Assembly: GCF_000768875.1 (NCBI RefSeq)
Contig: NZ_JRAO01000009.1
Coordinates: forward strand, 1-64,000
DNA: 64,000 nucleotides
Origin: Porphyromonas sp. COT-239 OH1446
GTDB taxonomy: Bacteria; Bacteroidota; Bacteroidia; Bacteroidales; Porphyromonadaceae
Direction of reading: 5' to 3'
Shown piece after piece: positions 51,636-59,294 of this stretch. A program made the position numbers and the translations under genes. Position 1 is the first letter of the stretch; each line of letters opens with the position of its first letter. Below the pieces are notes generated by a model, which worked only from the letters and a program-made list of their open reading frames with translations, had not been told where the DNA came from and ran no database searches.

Positions 51636-52856
51636 ATGCAACAAACCCCTCGCTCCGAGCGGCTACACGTCGCCCTCTACGGCCGCCGCAATAGTGGCAA
51701 GAGCTCGCTCATCAACCGCCTTACGGGTCAGGAGACCTCGCTCGTCTCTGCCACTCCAGGCACAACGACCGACCCTGTGGCCAAGGCTATCGAACTGCCC
51801 CATCTGGGGGCATGCGTCCTCGTCGATACAGCTGGCTATGATGACGATCAGGGCGAGCTAGGAGGGCAGCGAGTAGGGCGAGCCCTACAGACCCTCGAGC
51901 GGGTCGATATAGCTCTCGTGCTGGTCTCTGCGCCCTCTCTCGAGGAGGATGCTGAGCTTGCCCCCGAGCGCAGGTGGCTGGAGGAGCTACGCAAGCGTCG
52001 CATCCCCTTCGCCTTCCTCGTCAGTCAAAGCGATTTGGCTAAGCGAGGGGAGGAGGAGCTGTGCCGAGAGCTCCAGGCCCGCCTAGACCTCCCCTCGAGT
52101 GTCGAATGCCTGGCCCTCAGCAGCAAGACCGGCCAGGGGCTCGAACAGCTGCATGAGCTCCTGCCCCGCTTGGTACCGGAGGACTTTGGGGTGCAGACGA
52201 TCACTCGCTCTCTAGTGTGCTCTAGCGATGTCGTCCTGCTCGTGATGCCTCAGGATCAGGCTGCCCCGAAGGGTAGGCTCATCCTGCCGCAGGTGCAGAC
52301 GACACGAGAGCTGCTGGACAAGGGTTGCATCATCGTGAGCTGTACCCCCGAGCGGCTCGAGGTAGCACTGGCGGCTCTGAATGCCCCTCCGAAGCTCATC
52401 ATCACCGACTCGCAGGCCTTCGGGGCGGTGTATGCGCTCAAGCCAAAGGAGAGCCTGCTGACCTCGTTCTCGATTCTCTTCGCAGCTTACAAGGGGGATA
52501 TAGACCTCTTTGTCGAAGGGGCAAAGGCTCTCGATAGCCTGAGTGAGGGCTCTCGAGTGCTCATCGCCGAAGCCTGTAGCCATGCCCCTGCTACGGAGGA
52601 TATTGGTCGTGTCAAGATCCCCGCTCTGCTGCGCAAACGCTATGGCGAGGACCTCGGTATCGATATTGTCTCGGGGATGGACTACCCGGAGGATCTCAGC
52701 GGGTACGACCTGATCATTCATTGCGGGGCTTGTATGTTCAATCGAGCCCATGTACTCAGGCGCACCGCCCGAGCCTCGGCCCAGCAAGTGCCGATCACGA
52801 ACTATGGTATCTGCCTGGCACACCTAACGGGTATCCTGGACAAGGTCTCGATCTAA
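51636..52856 (+). CDS. hydF: [FeFe]-hydrogenase H-cluster maturation GTPase HydF
   Basis: A 406-aa scaffold GTPase. The GTPase domain shows VALYGRRNSGKSSLINRL (G1), TPGTTTDPV (G2), VDTAGYDD (G3) and SQSDLAK-like NKxD replacement (G4). The C-terminal cluster domain carries EACSHAPATEDIGRVKIP and HCGACMFNR, the HCxxC ligands for the [4Fe-4S] cluster that holds the 2Fe precursor. HydF accepts the precursor from HydE and HydG and gives it to the hydrogenase, so the organism should have an [FeFe] hydrogenase; no hydE, hydG or hydA is in this window. The start at 51636 fits the promoter box. Confidence 0.93.
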   Translation: MQQTPRSERLHVALYGRRNSGKSSLINRLTGQETSLVSATPGTTTDPVAKAIELPHLGACVLVDTAGYDDDQGELGGQRVGRALQTLERVDIALVLVSAPSLEEDAELAPERRWLEELRKRRIPFAFLVSQSDLAKRGEEELCRELQARLDLPSSVECLALSSKTGQGLEQLHELLPRLVPEDFGVQTITRSLVCSSDVVLLVMPQDQAAPKGRLILPQVQTTRELLDKGCIIVSCTPERLEVALAALNAPPKLIITDSQAFGAVYALKPKESLLTSFSILFAAYKGDIDLFVEGAKALDSLSEGSRVLIAEACSHAPATEDIGRVKIPALLRKRYGEDLGIDIVSGMDYPEDLSGYDLIIHCGACMFNRAHVLRRTARASAQQVPITNYGICLAHLTGILDKVSI

Positions 52857-52881
52857 GCCTCTCTACCTCTAGAGAGTGGAT

Positions 52882-52918
52882 GCCCCCTGCTACGACTATT
52901 CAGTCCGTAGCAGGGGGC
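52882..52918. terminator. Bidirectional terminator between hydF and the GNAT gene
   Basis: GCCCCCTGCTACG pairs with CGTAGCAGGGGGC around an 11-base loop. It is followed on the plus strand by GTTGCTCTT and sits between convergent genes. Confidence 0.82.
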
Positions 52919-52960
52919 GTTGCTCTTATGGAGAGAGGGTGAAGAGCTGGCCTCAAGGGG

Positions 52961-53983
52961 CTATTCCATCATCAGCTCCATGGATAGTGGATGCTCGTGG
53001 GCAAGTCGCTCTACCAGTGTCGAGAGGGACATGGGCTTGGCCTCAGGCTCTCGGGTGGGGCTGTAGCGTATGCCGCTAGGGGTGATGAGGTACGAACCAG
53101 TATTGGCGGCGATGAGGTCATCCTCGATATAGGCGTGGAGCTCTGTCTGCCCCTTGCTGCCTGTCCAATGCTCCAGGAGGGGGAGTAGGCGTAGAGGACG
53201 AAGCATTCCCTTGGGTTGCCATAGGGTAGGGGTGTGGCTTCGGACAGGGTGGATGAGCCTAAGGCTGCGGCCCTCGGCTCTACGGCGAAGCTCCTGGAGG
53301 AGCTCCTCTCGGTGATAGGCGAAGCCATAGAGGGCTCTGAGCTCGAGAGCCTCGTCGCTCATGAGGTAGAAGGCTACCCCCGTGATCGAGCCCTCACGAT
53401 CCCGCTCGATGAGCGTATGGCTCACCTCGGCGAGGGAGTAGTCGGCGAGGACGGCCTCCCACTGCGCTCGGCTGTGGCGAATGCTATGGCCCTTGCTCTC
53501 CGCCTCACAGAGTATGAGGAAGTCGATCAGCTCCGAGGCCCTCACCCCTATCGTATCGCTCTCGTCGAGGTTGTGGCTGAGCTCGAAGAAGAAGGCCGTC
53601 CCGTAGCCGAAGCCCTTGCGGTAATAGGTGTAGAGGCTCTCTGAGGCTGGGATGAGGAAGCTGGCCACATCGCCCCGCTCGTGCATGAGCCTAAGGGCTC
53701 GGCGCATGAGGTGCTGCATCTCGCCCTGCCCTCGATACTCGGGCAGGGTGCAAGCCCCTGAAATATAGCCTACTGGGAGGGTCTCGCCCGATAGGGCAAG
53801 GCTATAGGTTGGTAGACCGACGTGGCTGATAGCTTGGCCGCTCTCGGGATCATAACCCAGGAGCGTCTCCTCGTCTCGATAGATTCTGTCGAAGTACATT
53901 TCGACGAAGGGCCGAGGGTCTTCGAAGCAGGTACTCCAGAGCCGCTTCGCCTCGCTTCGCTTGCTGTCGCACTTAGCTCTCAT
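52961..53983 (-). CDS. Eis-like GNAT acetyltransferase
   Basis: About 340 aa from the ATG at 53983 (MRAKCDSKRSEAKRLWSTCF), which overlaps the previous gene's end by 11 bp; the frame upstream is antisense to that gene's reading and unlikely. The acetyl-CoA site is VGYISGACTLPEYRGQGEMQHLM (R/Q-x-x-G-x-G variant), followed by the FLIPASESLYTYYRKGFGYG strand. A C-terminal half after ~150 with a second GNAT-like and a small SCP-like part is typical of the Eis family. Substrate unknown. It forms an operon with the DUF2156 protein upstream. Confidence 0.8.
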   Translation of the reverse strand: MRAKCDSKRSEAKRLWSTCFEDPRPFVEMYFDRIYRDEETLLGYDPESGQAISHVGLPTYSLALSGETLPVGYISGACTLPEYRGQGEMQHLMRRALRLMHERGDVASFLIPASESLYTYYRKGFGYGTAFFFELSHNLDESDTIGVRASELIDFLILCEAESKGHSIRHSRAQWEAVLADYSLAEVSHTLIERDREGSITGVAFYLMSDEALELRALYGFAYHREELLQELRRRAEGRSLRLIHPVRSHTPTLWQPKGMLRPLRLLPLLEHWTGSKGQTELHAYIEDDLIAANTGSYLITPSGIRYSPTREPEAKPMSLSTLVERLAHEHPLSMELMME

Positions 53984-54884
53984 GGTGCAGGACGGCGGTG
54001 TCTTTGTAGAGCAACATGTCGGGTTTGTAGGAGAGCTTGGCCTGTCTGAGACCTTCGATCCCGAGATCTTCCTCTCGATTGACGTAGGTGTACTGCTCGG
54101 GGATGCGGCGGGCAAACTCTCGATTGATCATGGTGAAAGCTCCCTCGTAGGCACGGTCTGCCTTCTCGATATGCACGCCAAAGGTGCTCTGATTGATTGG
54201 AGAGCCGACGGCAAAGGCAATGATTCGTCCATCCACCCGCAGAGCTCCGCCCATGAGTTCCAGCTCATCGAAGGCTGAGAAGACGCGCTCGATCATTCTG
54301 AGCTCCGATGTCCGTCCCTCACCTGCTCCGTGCTCGTCGAACCAGCTGCGTTCGACCGCTAGGCATTCCTCGATATTATTTCGGCTGATCGGCTCGTAGC
54401 TGTAGTTGGGATATAGTCGCTCGAAGCGGTTGATGTGGTTGCGTTTGGACTGTAGAGCCTTGCCCGAGAGGCTAGCCAGTCGCTCTCGTAGGTAGACATA
54501 GTCTCGGCTGCCCTCGTTGCTGGTGAAGCGAAACATCCCTGGGCAGGAGGTCTCGAGAGCCTCTCGGCACTGTGGAGCAACGCCCATGAGTACGAGGGGA
54601 TAGCCCTCTGCCTCAGATATACGGCGCAACTCGGTCATGGCGACTGAGAGGTTACACCCCTCGCCCCCGACGGGCATGAGGTAGGTGGGATGGTTGCGCA
54701 AGGGGGACTGGAAACGGATGACTAAGGTGTCTCGGACAATAGCCCAACTGGTGCCGTAATGCTCGCCCCAACCGTAGAGGTTGCAGAATGCTAGATCGCA
54801 GATGCGAGATGATCCGTTGAGGGTAAATCGTGTAATCTCTGCCCGATCCGCAAGGGAAACGGGCTTGAATATAATTGAATCCAT
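53973..54884 (-). CDS. DUF2156 protein, aminoacyl-phosphatidylglycerol synthetase-like C-terminal domain
   Basis: A 303-aa protein of the DUF2156 group (the soluble C-terminal domain of MprF/LysX-like lysyltransferases). Motifs: KRNHINRFERLYPNY, ECLAVERSWFDEHGAG, GVHIEKADRAYEGAFTMIN and the C-terminal YVNREEDLGIEGLRQAKLSY, a GNAT-like double fold. There is no membrane domain, so it may transfer an amino acid or peptide to a soluble or membrane-surface acceptor, which is inferred. It overlaps the Eis-like gene by 11 bp, indicating co-translation. Confidence 0.82.
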   Translation of the reverse strand: MDSIIFKPVSLADRAEITRFTLNGSSRICDLAFCNLYGWGEHYGTSWAIVRDTLVIRFQSPLRNHPTYLMPVGGEGCNLSVAMTELRRISEAEGYPLVLMGVAPQCREALETSCPGMFRFTSNEGSRDYVYLRERLASLSGKALQSKRNHINRFERLYPNYSYEPISRNNIEECLAVERSWFDEHGAGEGRTSELRMIERVFSAFDELELMGGALRVDGRIIAFAVGSPINQSTFGVHIEKADRAYEGAFTMINREFARRIPEQYTYVNREEDLGIEGLRQAKLSYKPDMLLYKDTAVLHHES

Positions 54885-54986
54885 ATAGCTTGATAACTCT
54901 GCTTGGGACGATTAGGTTCTCCCTCGATCTCGTTAGGAGCTCATCGATCGGCCTCGAGGATGGTTGTGCCTGCGTTCCCCGAGACC

Positions 54987-55147
54987 TTAGCTGAGAGCCT
55001 ATGGACCTCTTCGGTGCGCCCCTAGATGGGGCTGCTCTTGCGCTCCTACTTGGGTCTCTATGGAGGTCTAAGTAGGACTTCGATCGAACTCCTATCTGAG
55101 TCTCACCTGCGATCCAATTAGGATTATAGGTGAGACCCTATCGAGGT
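54987..55147. repeat. 23-bp degenerate dyad repeat array, block E (about 7 units)
   Basis: Units start at 54987, 55010, 55033, 55056, 55079, 55102 and 55125, all 23 bp. Examples: CTCTATGGAGGTCTAAGTAG and TTCGATCGAACTCCTATCTG. It occupies the region upstream of the DUF2156 gene (minus strand) and ends about 50 bp before the stop codon of the PH-domain gene. Confidence 0.8.
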
Positions 55148-55195
55148 CTTTGATACCTCTCTGACCTTTCTGTTAATAAGTTGATTACAAGCTCT

Positions 55196-56725
55196 CTATC
55201 TCTCGATGAGGTAGAGAGTATGGTCTTGGATGTGGCGGGCCTCCTCGAGCGAGGCGAAAGGGATGCTGAACGTCTCGCTCATGGTGTCGATCTTGAGGGT
55301 ACAGCGACCCGAGCGACGCTGCATGGGGGTCTGAGAGAGAGTCAGCCTCTCGATACGCCTCAGAGCGATCCAGCTCTCTATCTGTGCTATCCGCCCATGA
55401 TAGACGCATAGATGTGTCGAGGTAAGCACTAGACGACGATGGTAGTAGGCCCCTCGTGTAGCCCCGAGGGCTAGGAGGAGCGTCGGCAGGAGCAGAATTC
55501 CCCATTCGATGACCTCGGTGAACCACATCACCCCGAAGGCTAGGCCATGCAGCACGAGGCATCCGCCGACGTAGAGGGAGAGCATGCGTCGATTGGGGCG
55601 TAGCTCCTCGAGGGGCTCGGTATCGATGCCCCACCAGCGGTAGAGCCGGGCACGCTCTCGCCAGCCGTAGAGCAGTAGTCCACCCTGTGCCTCTTTCTCC
55701 CCCTGCTTGCCTGCATTGCTTGCCTGTGTGATGCGCAGGCTCGAGAGTCCGAGAAGATGTTCGATGGGGTTGGTCTTCAGGCTGAGGAATACGATCTGGC
55801 TCGAGCGGATGCGTCGGTGAATGCTAGCGATGAGCCCTGCCGAGAGCTCCAGGCGGTCTGAGTAGAGGTCAACCCGTGCCCCCCACTGGCGCAGCACCTG
55901 GGGGATAGACCACAGCACCACGAGGATGAGGTAGAGTACGGCCACGACCTGTAGTACAGACCAGGGGCTGAGGTTGCCCTCGCTCCACTCCTCGACAGTG
56001 CTCTGAGCAAAGGTCTCCGATATGCGAACGAGTACCTTGTCGCCGAAGAGCTCGAGGAGGTCATCGCCCAGGGCCAGCAGCGAGGTGATGAGTAGAGATA
56101 TGGCACGGACGTGGCTCTGAGACAGTGCCCCGAGCAGATGATCTCGCCTGGTGAGCGAGATGCTCCCGAGGGTGGCCTCGCCCTCCTGGATCTCTGCGCC
56201 TCGAGAGATCTCTCCGTCCGTCGTCTCGACCTCGGGAGCGTGTAGCTCCCTCTCCTCTAGACCGATGTAGTTGCGCAGGGCCTTTGCCTCGGCTTCGGTT
56301 AGGATGAGGGTGATCTCGGCCTCGTTGGTCGCTGTTGAGTCGATGCTGATATACTCCATATCGACCAGGCGATAGAATAGATTGCTGCGAGAGGAGATGT
56401 TGTGAATGCGGTCGATGGGGATGCTCTGGTGCTTGCGCGCGAGGCTTAGCACCCTCTGCTCGGTGTGTATCATCCCGTCAGCAATGTGGAAGCGGAAGCT
56501 GAAATACTTGACCAGCGTAGAGATGATGTAGAGGGCGAAGATGACAAAGGTGAGGATGCTCAGGGCATCCCATTTGATCTGTCCGTCGTTGAGTATTGCC
56601 CGGGCAATAGCCACGCCGGAGAGCGTGAGGATGGCGCGCAGTGAGCCCTTGACGTTTTCCCACAGGAGCACGACGAGGGCTGCGCCCCCCATACGTCTAG
56701 GTCGGGAGAAATCAATGGGTTTCAT
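55196..56725 (-). CDS. Bacterial PH-domain membrane protein (YdbT-like)
   Basis: A 509-aa membrane protein with bPH_2 domains and about six hydrophobic helices: an N-terminal pair (~18-60), a pair near 205-275 and a pair near 390-425 (LHGLAFGVMWFTEVIEWGILLL). The bPH_2 modules appear as HIADGMIHTEQRVLSLARK...IPIDRIHNISSR, YSDRLELSAGLIASIHRR...IRSSQIVFLSLK, and SFIGRI-like HLCVYHGRIAQIESWIALRRIERLTLSQ. These proteins are common in pairs with a smaller PH protein, here encoded just upstream (14-bp overlap). Their function is not well known. Confidence 0.82.
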   Translation of the reverse strand: MKPIDFSRPRRMGGAALVVLLWENVKGSLRAILTLSGVAIARAILNDGQIKWDALSILTFVIFALYIISTLVKYFSFRFHIADGMIHTEQRVLSLARKHQSIPIDRIHNISSRSNLFYRLVDMEYISIDSTATNEAEITLILTEAEAKALRNYIGLEERELHAPEVETTDGEISRGAEIQEGEATLGSISLTRRDHLLGALSQSHVRAISLLITSLLALGDDLLELFGDKVLVRISETFAQSTVEEWSEGNLSPWSVLQVVAVLYLILVVLWSIPQVLRQWGARVDLYSDRLELSAGLIASIHRRIRSSQIVFLSLKTNPIEHLLGLSSLRITQASNAGKQGEKEAQGGLLLYGWRERARLYRWWGIDTEPLEELRPNRRMLSLYVGGCLVLHGLAFGVMWFTEVIEWGILLLPTLLLALGATRGAYYHRRLVLTSTHLCVYHGRIAQIESWIALRRIERLTLSQTPMQRRSGRCTLKIDTMSETFSIPFASLEEARHIQDHTLYLIER

Positions 56726-57239
56726 CTAGGCGTATTTGGCTCAGTACGAAGGTTCGTATGCGCTGAGCCTCCTCGAGCGAGAGGCCTGGGATGGTCAGCA
56801 CCCCCAGTTGCCCAGGGACGAAGAGCTCGAGCGAGTGGCAGTGAGCGAGCTTCATGATAGGCCCCTGGTTCAGTGTAACCTGCTGTAGGCGACGGTAGGG
56901 GATAGTGGAGCTCTTGCGGAAGATCAATCCCTCTCGGTAGCAGATGTCATGCTCTCGCACGGCATAGCCCTTGACACGATAGGCAGCATCGACTAGGCGC
57001 AGATTGATCGCACCACTCCCTAGGGCTACGAGGGCAATGAGCCCAGCGATCCAGGGCTTAAACTCCTCGAGTATAACCCACGAGAGACCTATTCCTGAGA
57101 CGAGGATACCCCCCCAAACGAGGGCGATGGAGATGCGCTGTACCTTGCGATAGGAGGGAAGTAGAGCTTGCCAATGGACGGCCTCGCTCTGGGGCAGATC
57201 CTGGGACGAGATCTGCTGATTGGAGAAGTCTGTTTGCAT
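56712..57239 (-). CDS. Bacterial PH-domain membrane protein (YdbS-like)
   Basis: A 175-aa protein with two hydrophobic helices (~40-60 and ~67-85), followed by one bPH_2 domain (VREHDICYREGLIFRKSSTI ... YRRLQQVTLNQGPIMKL and LFVPGQLGVLTIPGL). Together with the next gene it makes a ydbS/ydbT-like pair, which is conserved in many bacteria and speculated to work at the membrane. Its own promoter box (TATCTTTG) is at 57266-57273. Confidence 0.82.
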   Translation of the reverse strand: MQTDFSNQQISSQDLPQSEAVHWQALLPSYRKVQRISIALVWGGILVSGIGLSWVILEEFKPWIAGLIALVALGSGAINLRLVDAAYRVKGYAVREHDICYREGLIFRKSSTIPYRRLQQVTLNQGPIMKLAHCHSLELFVPGQLGVLTIPGLSLEEAQRIRTFVLSQIRLDETH

Positions 57240-57265
57240 GAATAGGATCTAGTGTATTTGCAGGG

Positions 57266-57273
57266 CAAAGATA
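57266..57273 (-). promoter_or_regulatory. -7 box (TATCTTTG) of the PH-domain pair
   Basis: TATCTTTG on the minus strand lies 27 bp before the ATG at 57239. Confidence 0.5.
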
Positions 57274-57332
57274 GTCTTTTCTCCGTGTCGCGACTTCCTC
57301 CCAAAAGAGAGAGGAAAAGTCGGGGAAATAGA

Positions 57333-57340
57333 TATTTTTG
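57333..57340 (+). promoter_or_regulatory. -7 box (TATTTTTG) just before the SerB-like gene
   Basis: TATTTTTG ends only 4 bp before the ATG at 57345. Transcription would start about 7 bp downstream, at or beyond this ATG, so a later ATG (57360 or 57378) may be the true start. Confidence 0.45.
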
Positions 57341-57344
57341 TGGT

Positions 57345-58232
57345 ATGAATGCTAAGCAAATGAACGGGTGTGGACTGCATATGGTCTGTTTGCCTGGTCG
57401 GCAGGACTTCTTCCGACAGGTCGAGTCTAGTCTCGAGCAGCTGGGCCTAGAGGCTCGGCAGGGGTATTGTACTCGTACTGAGAGCTATTTGGTTGCTTCG
57501 CTCAGTCTGCCCGCCCTCGAGGATGCCGATGCCCTGAGGCTACTGACTGCCCTACTGCCCCTGGTGCGCCATGGTAGAGGGGCTCTCTACCTCTCTCGTT
57601 CGGAGGCTCTTTGGCCTATTCGCTACGTCTTTGCTGACCTCGACGGCACGCTCATCCCTGACGAGGTGATGATCGCCCTAGCCCGACAGAGAGGCCTGGG
57701 CGAGGCCATGAGCCGATTGACGATGGAGGCTATGCTCGGGCAGAGCTCCTTCGCCGAGAGCTTCGCCCAGCGCAGCCGCATGCTTAAGGGGCTGCGTCTC
57801 TCAGAGGTTGCCCAGGTTGTGGATGAGGTGGAGATCCCCCTGGATGTCTTGCGATGGATCGGTACGCTCAAGCGTAGTGGTATCGGACTGGAGGTTGTCA
57901 GTGGGGCCTATCGGGAGGTAGTCGCTCCGCTCTGTATGCGCCTTGGAGTCAGGGACTATTGTGCCTCTGCGGCCCTCTTCGAGGGAGACTACTTCACAGG
58001 CACTCTCACCGAGCCCTTGGTCGATGATCTTTATAAGGCGGACTACGTTCGCTTTCGCACCATCGCCCGAGGCATCCTCCCTCTTCGAGTCATGGCTATT
58101 GGTGATGGGGCTAACGATCTGCCTATGCTTTCTCAGGCGGCTCATGCCCTCCTATTCGCATCTCCTAGGGAGGCTCGAGGATTATCGCTCGAGCAGCTTT
58201 GGCATTTCGTCCAGCAGGATATCCGTTACTAA
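57345..58232 (+). CDS. SerB-like HAD phosphatase (phosphoserine phosphatase type)
   Basis: Up to 295 aa if the ATG at 57345 is used; a -7 promoter box at 57333 suggests ATG 57360 or 57378 (MVCLPGRQDFF) instead. An N-terminal ACT-like region (~5-90) precedes the HAD domain: FADLDGTLIPDEV (DxDxT nucleophile), LEVVSGAYREVVAPL (motif II Ser), KADYVRF (motif III Lys) and AIGDGANDLPML (motif IV). This combination is that of SerB, which hydrolyses phosphoserine to serine. The VSGGF of SerB is VSGAY here, so another phosphomonoester is possible. It is convergent with the MarR gene, 6 bp apart. Confidence 0.82.
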   Translation: MNAKQMNGCGLHMVCLPGRQDFFRQVESSLEQLGLEARQGYCTRTESYLVASLSLPALEDADALRLLTALLPLVRHGRGALYLSRSEALWPIRYVFADLDGTLIPDEVMIALARQRGLGEAMSRLTMEAMLGQSSFAESFAQRSRMLKGLRLSEVAQVVDEVEIPLDVLRWIGTLKRSGIGLEVVSGAYREVVAPLCMRLGVRDYCASAALFEGDYFTGTLTEPLVDDLYKADYVRFRTIARGILPLRVMAIGDGANDLPMLSQAAHALLFASPREARGLSLEQLWHFVQQDIRY

Positions 58233-58238
58233 AGCCCC

Positions 58239-58895
58239 CTACTCGGTCGAATTGATGCTCTCGAGGAGCTCTTCGAGGTCGTTACCATTGCCTCTCTGTC
58301 GTACAAGGCTGGAGTGGCGACTACATAGGTGCTTGAGTAGGAAGAGCAGCGAATTCTGTTGATCTTTCTGTAGTGGTGCCGAGAGAATGGCGGCTGCTAG
58401 CCGAAGTCGAGGGAAGACCTTCATAAGCTCTGCACGCCCCTCCGGGCGGATGGAGACACATACACTGCGTCCATCCCTAGGGTCTGGGTGCTCCTCGATG
58501 AGCCCATATCGCTTCAGACGGCGGATGACCTCTGCTCCCGAAGTCTTCTCTAGTCCATTGAGCTGGTGTAGCTCGGTCTTGGTGAGGCTTTCGTGAGCCA
58601 TGAGACTTACTAGGTAGGTGTACTCCTCTTCGGTTTGTAGATGTTCCGAAGCCGAGAGTGCCGCCTTGATATAGGAGCGAGAGTAGCGGTGTAGTAGACT
58701 GAGATGACGAGCGATCTCGACCTCTGCCATAGAGGGGCTGCGCTCAGTATGCCTCCTCTGTGAGGCTCTATCTAGGTGCAGACTATTGACGAAGGCTAGG
58801 AAGGCCTCCATCCCCATCTCATCCGAAGCCTCTACCGTTTGCTCGAAGAGATCGATATACTCCAGCAGCTCTATCATTAGTTGTTTGGATCTCAT
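58239..58895 (-). CDS. MarR-family transcriptional regulator
   Basis: A 218-aa regulator, longer than usual MarR (about 150): an extra N-terminal helical part (~1-60, LMIELLEYIDLFEQTVEAS) precedes the winged helix. The DNA-binding segment includes MAHESLTKTELHQLNGLEKTSG then VIRRLKRYGLIEEHPDPRDGRSV, the wing with the DxRD motif. Target and ligand are unknown. The gene faces the SerB-like gene end-to-end and is divergent from the tRNA gene, so autoregulation at its own promoter is plausible. Confidence 0.8.
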   Translation of the reverse strand: MRSKQLMIELLEYIDLFEQTVEASDEMGMEAFLAFVNSLHLDRASQRRHTERSPSMAEVEIARHLSLLHRYSRSYIKAALSASEHLQTEEEYTYLVSLMAHESLTKTELHQLNGLEKTSGAEVIRRLKRYGLIEEHPDPRDGRSVCVSIRPEGRAELMKVFPRLRLAAAILSAPLQKDQQNSLLFLLKHLCSRHSSLVRQRGNGNDLEELLESINSTE

Positions 58896-58992
58896 TGTTT
58901 TCGTATCGCTTAAAGTGGCTCACAAAGATACAAAACATCCCACTTGCCCTCTCTAGCCAGCCTCACCCTCCAAAGAAATTTGCCTCTACCTA

Positions 58993-59022
58993 TTGCAAAT
59001 TCTATATTTTGTATTACCTTTG
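58993..59022 (+). promoter_or_regulatory. Promoter of the tRNA-Arg gene
   Basis: TTG at 58993-58995 and TACCTTTG at 59015-59022 are separated by 19 bp. Transcription would start near 59029, about 16 bp before the tRNA. Confidence 0.72.
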
Positions 59023-59044
59023 CATTCGAAACAGAGAACAAGGA

Positions 59045-59121
59045 GGCTCCGTAGCTCAACTGAATAGAGCATCTGACTACGGATCAGAAGGTTACAGGTT
59101 TGAATCCTGTCGGAGTCACCA
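59045..59121 (+). tRNA. tRNA-Arg (anticodon ACG)
   Basis: A 77-nt cloverleaf with encoded CCA. Acceptor stem GGCTCCG pairs with CGGAGTC; the anticodon stem TCTGA/TCAGA encloses CTACGGA, giving anticodon ACG. The T arm ACAGG TTTGAAT CCTGT is canonical. ACG reads CGT/CGC/CGA after deamination of A34. Start and end are exact from the pairing. Confidence 0.95.
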
Positions 59122-59134
59122 TCGCAACAGACTA

Positions 59135-59175
59135 AGTGCCGAGGGCAGATCTACGGATCCTTCGGCACTTTTCTT
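59135..59175 (+). terminator. Intrinsic terminator of the tRNA-Arg gene
   Basis: AGTGCCGAGG pairs with CCTTCGGCACT (one mismatch) and is followed by TTTCTTTT, 14 bp after the tRNA. Confidence 0.85.
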
Positions 59176-59239
59176 TTATCCCCCCCTTCGCAAGTAGTCT
59201 TCCTGGCCCATTGGCCTCGTACAGGGACTATAAACACAC

Positions 59240-59274
59240 AACCCCCGCCTACTCCTGAGGGGTAGGCGAGGGTT
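59240..59274 (-). terminator. Terminator downstream of glycogen phosphorylase
   Basis: AACCCCCGCCTAC pairs with GTAGGCGAGGGTT around a CTCCTGAGG loop. It lies 21 bp past the stop codon on the minus strand and is followed there by TGTGTGTTT. Confidence 0.72.
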
Positions 59275-59294
59275 GCGTTCAATGGATATGCGCT

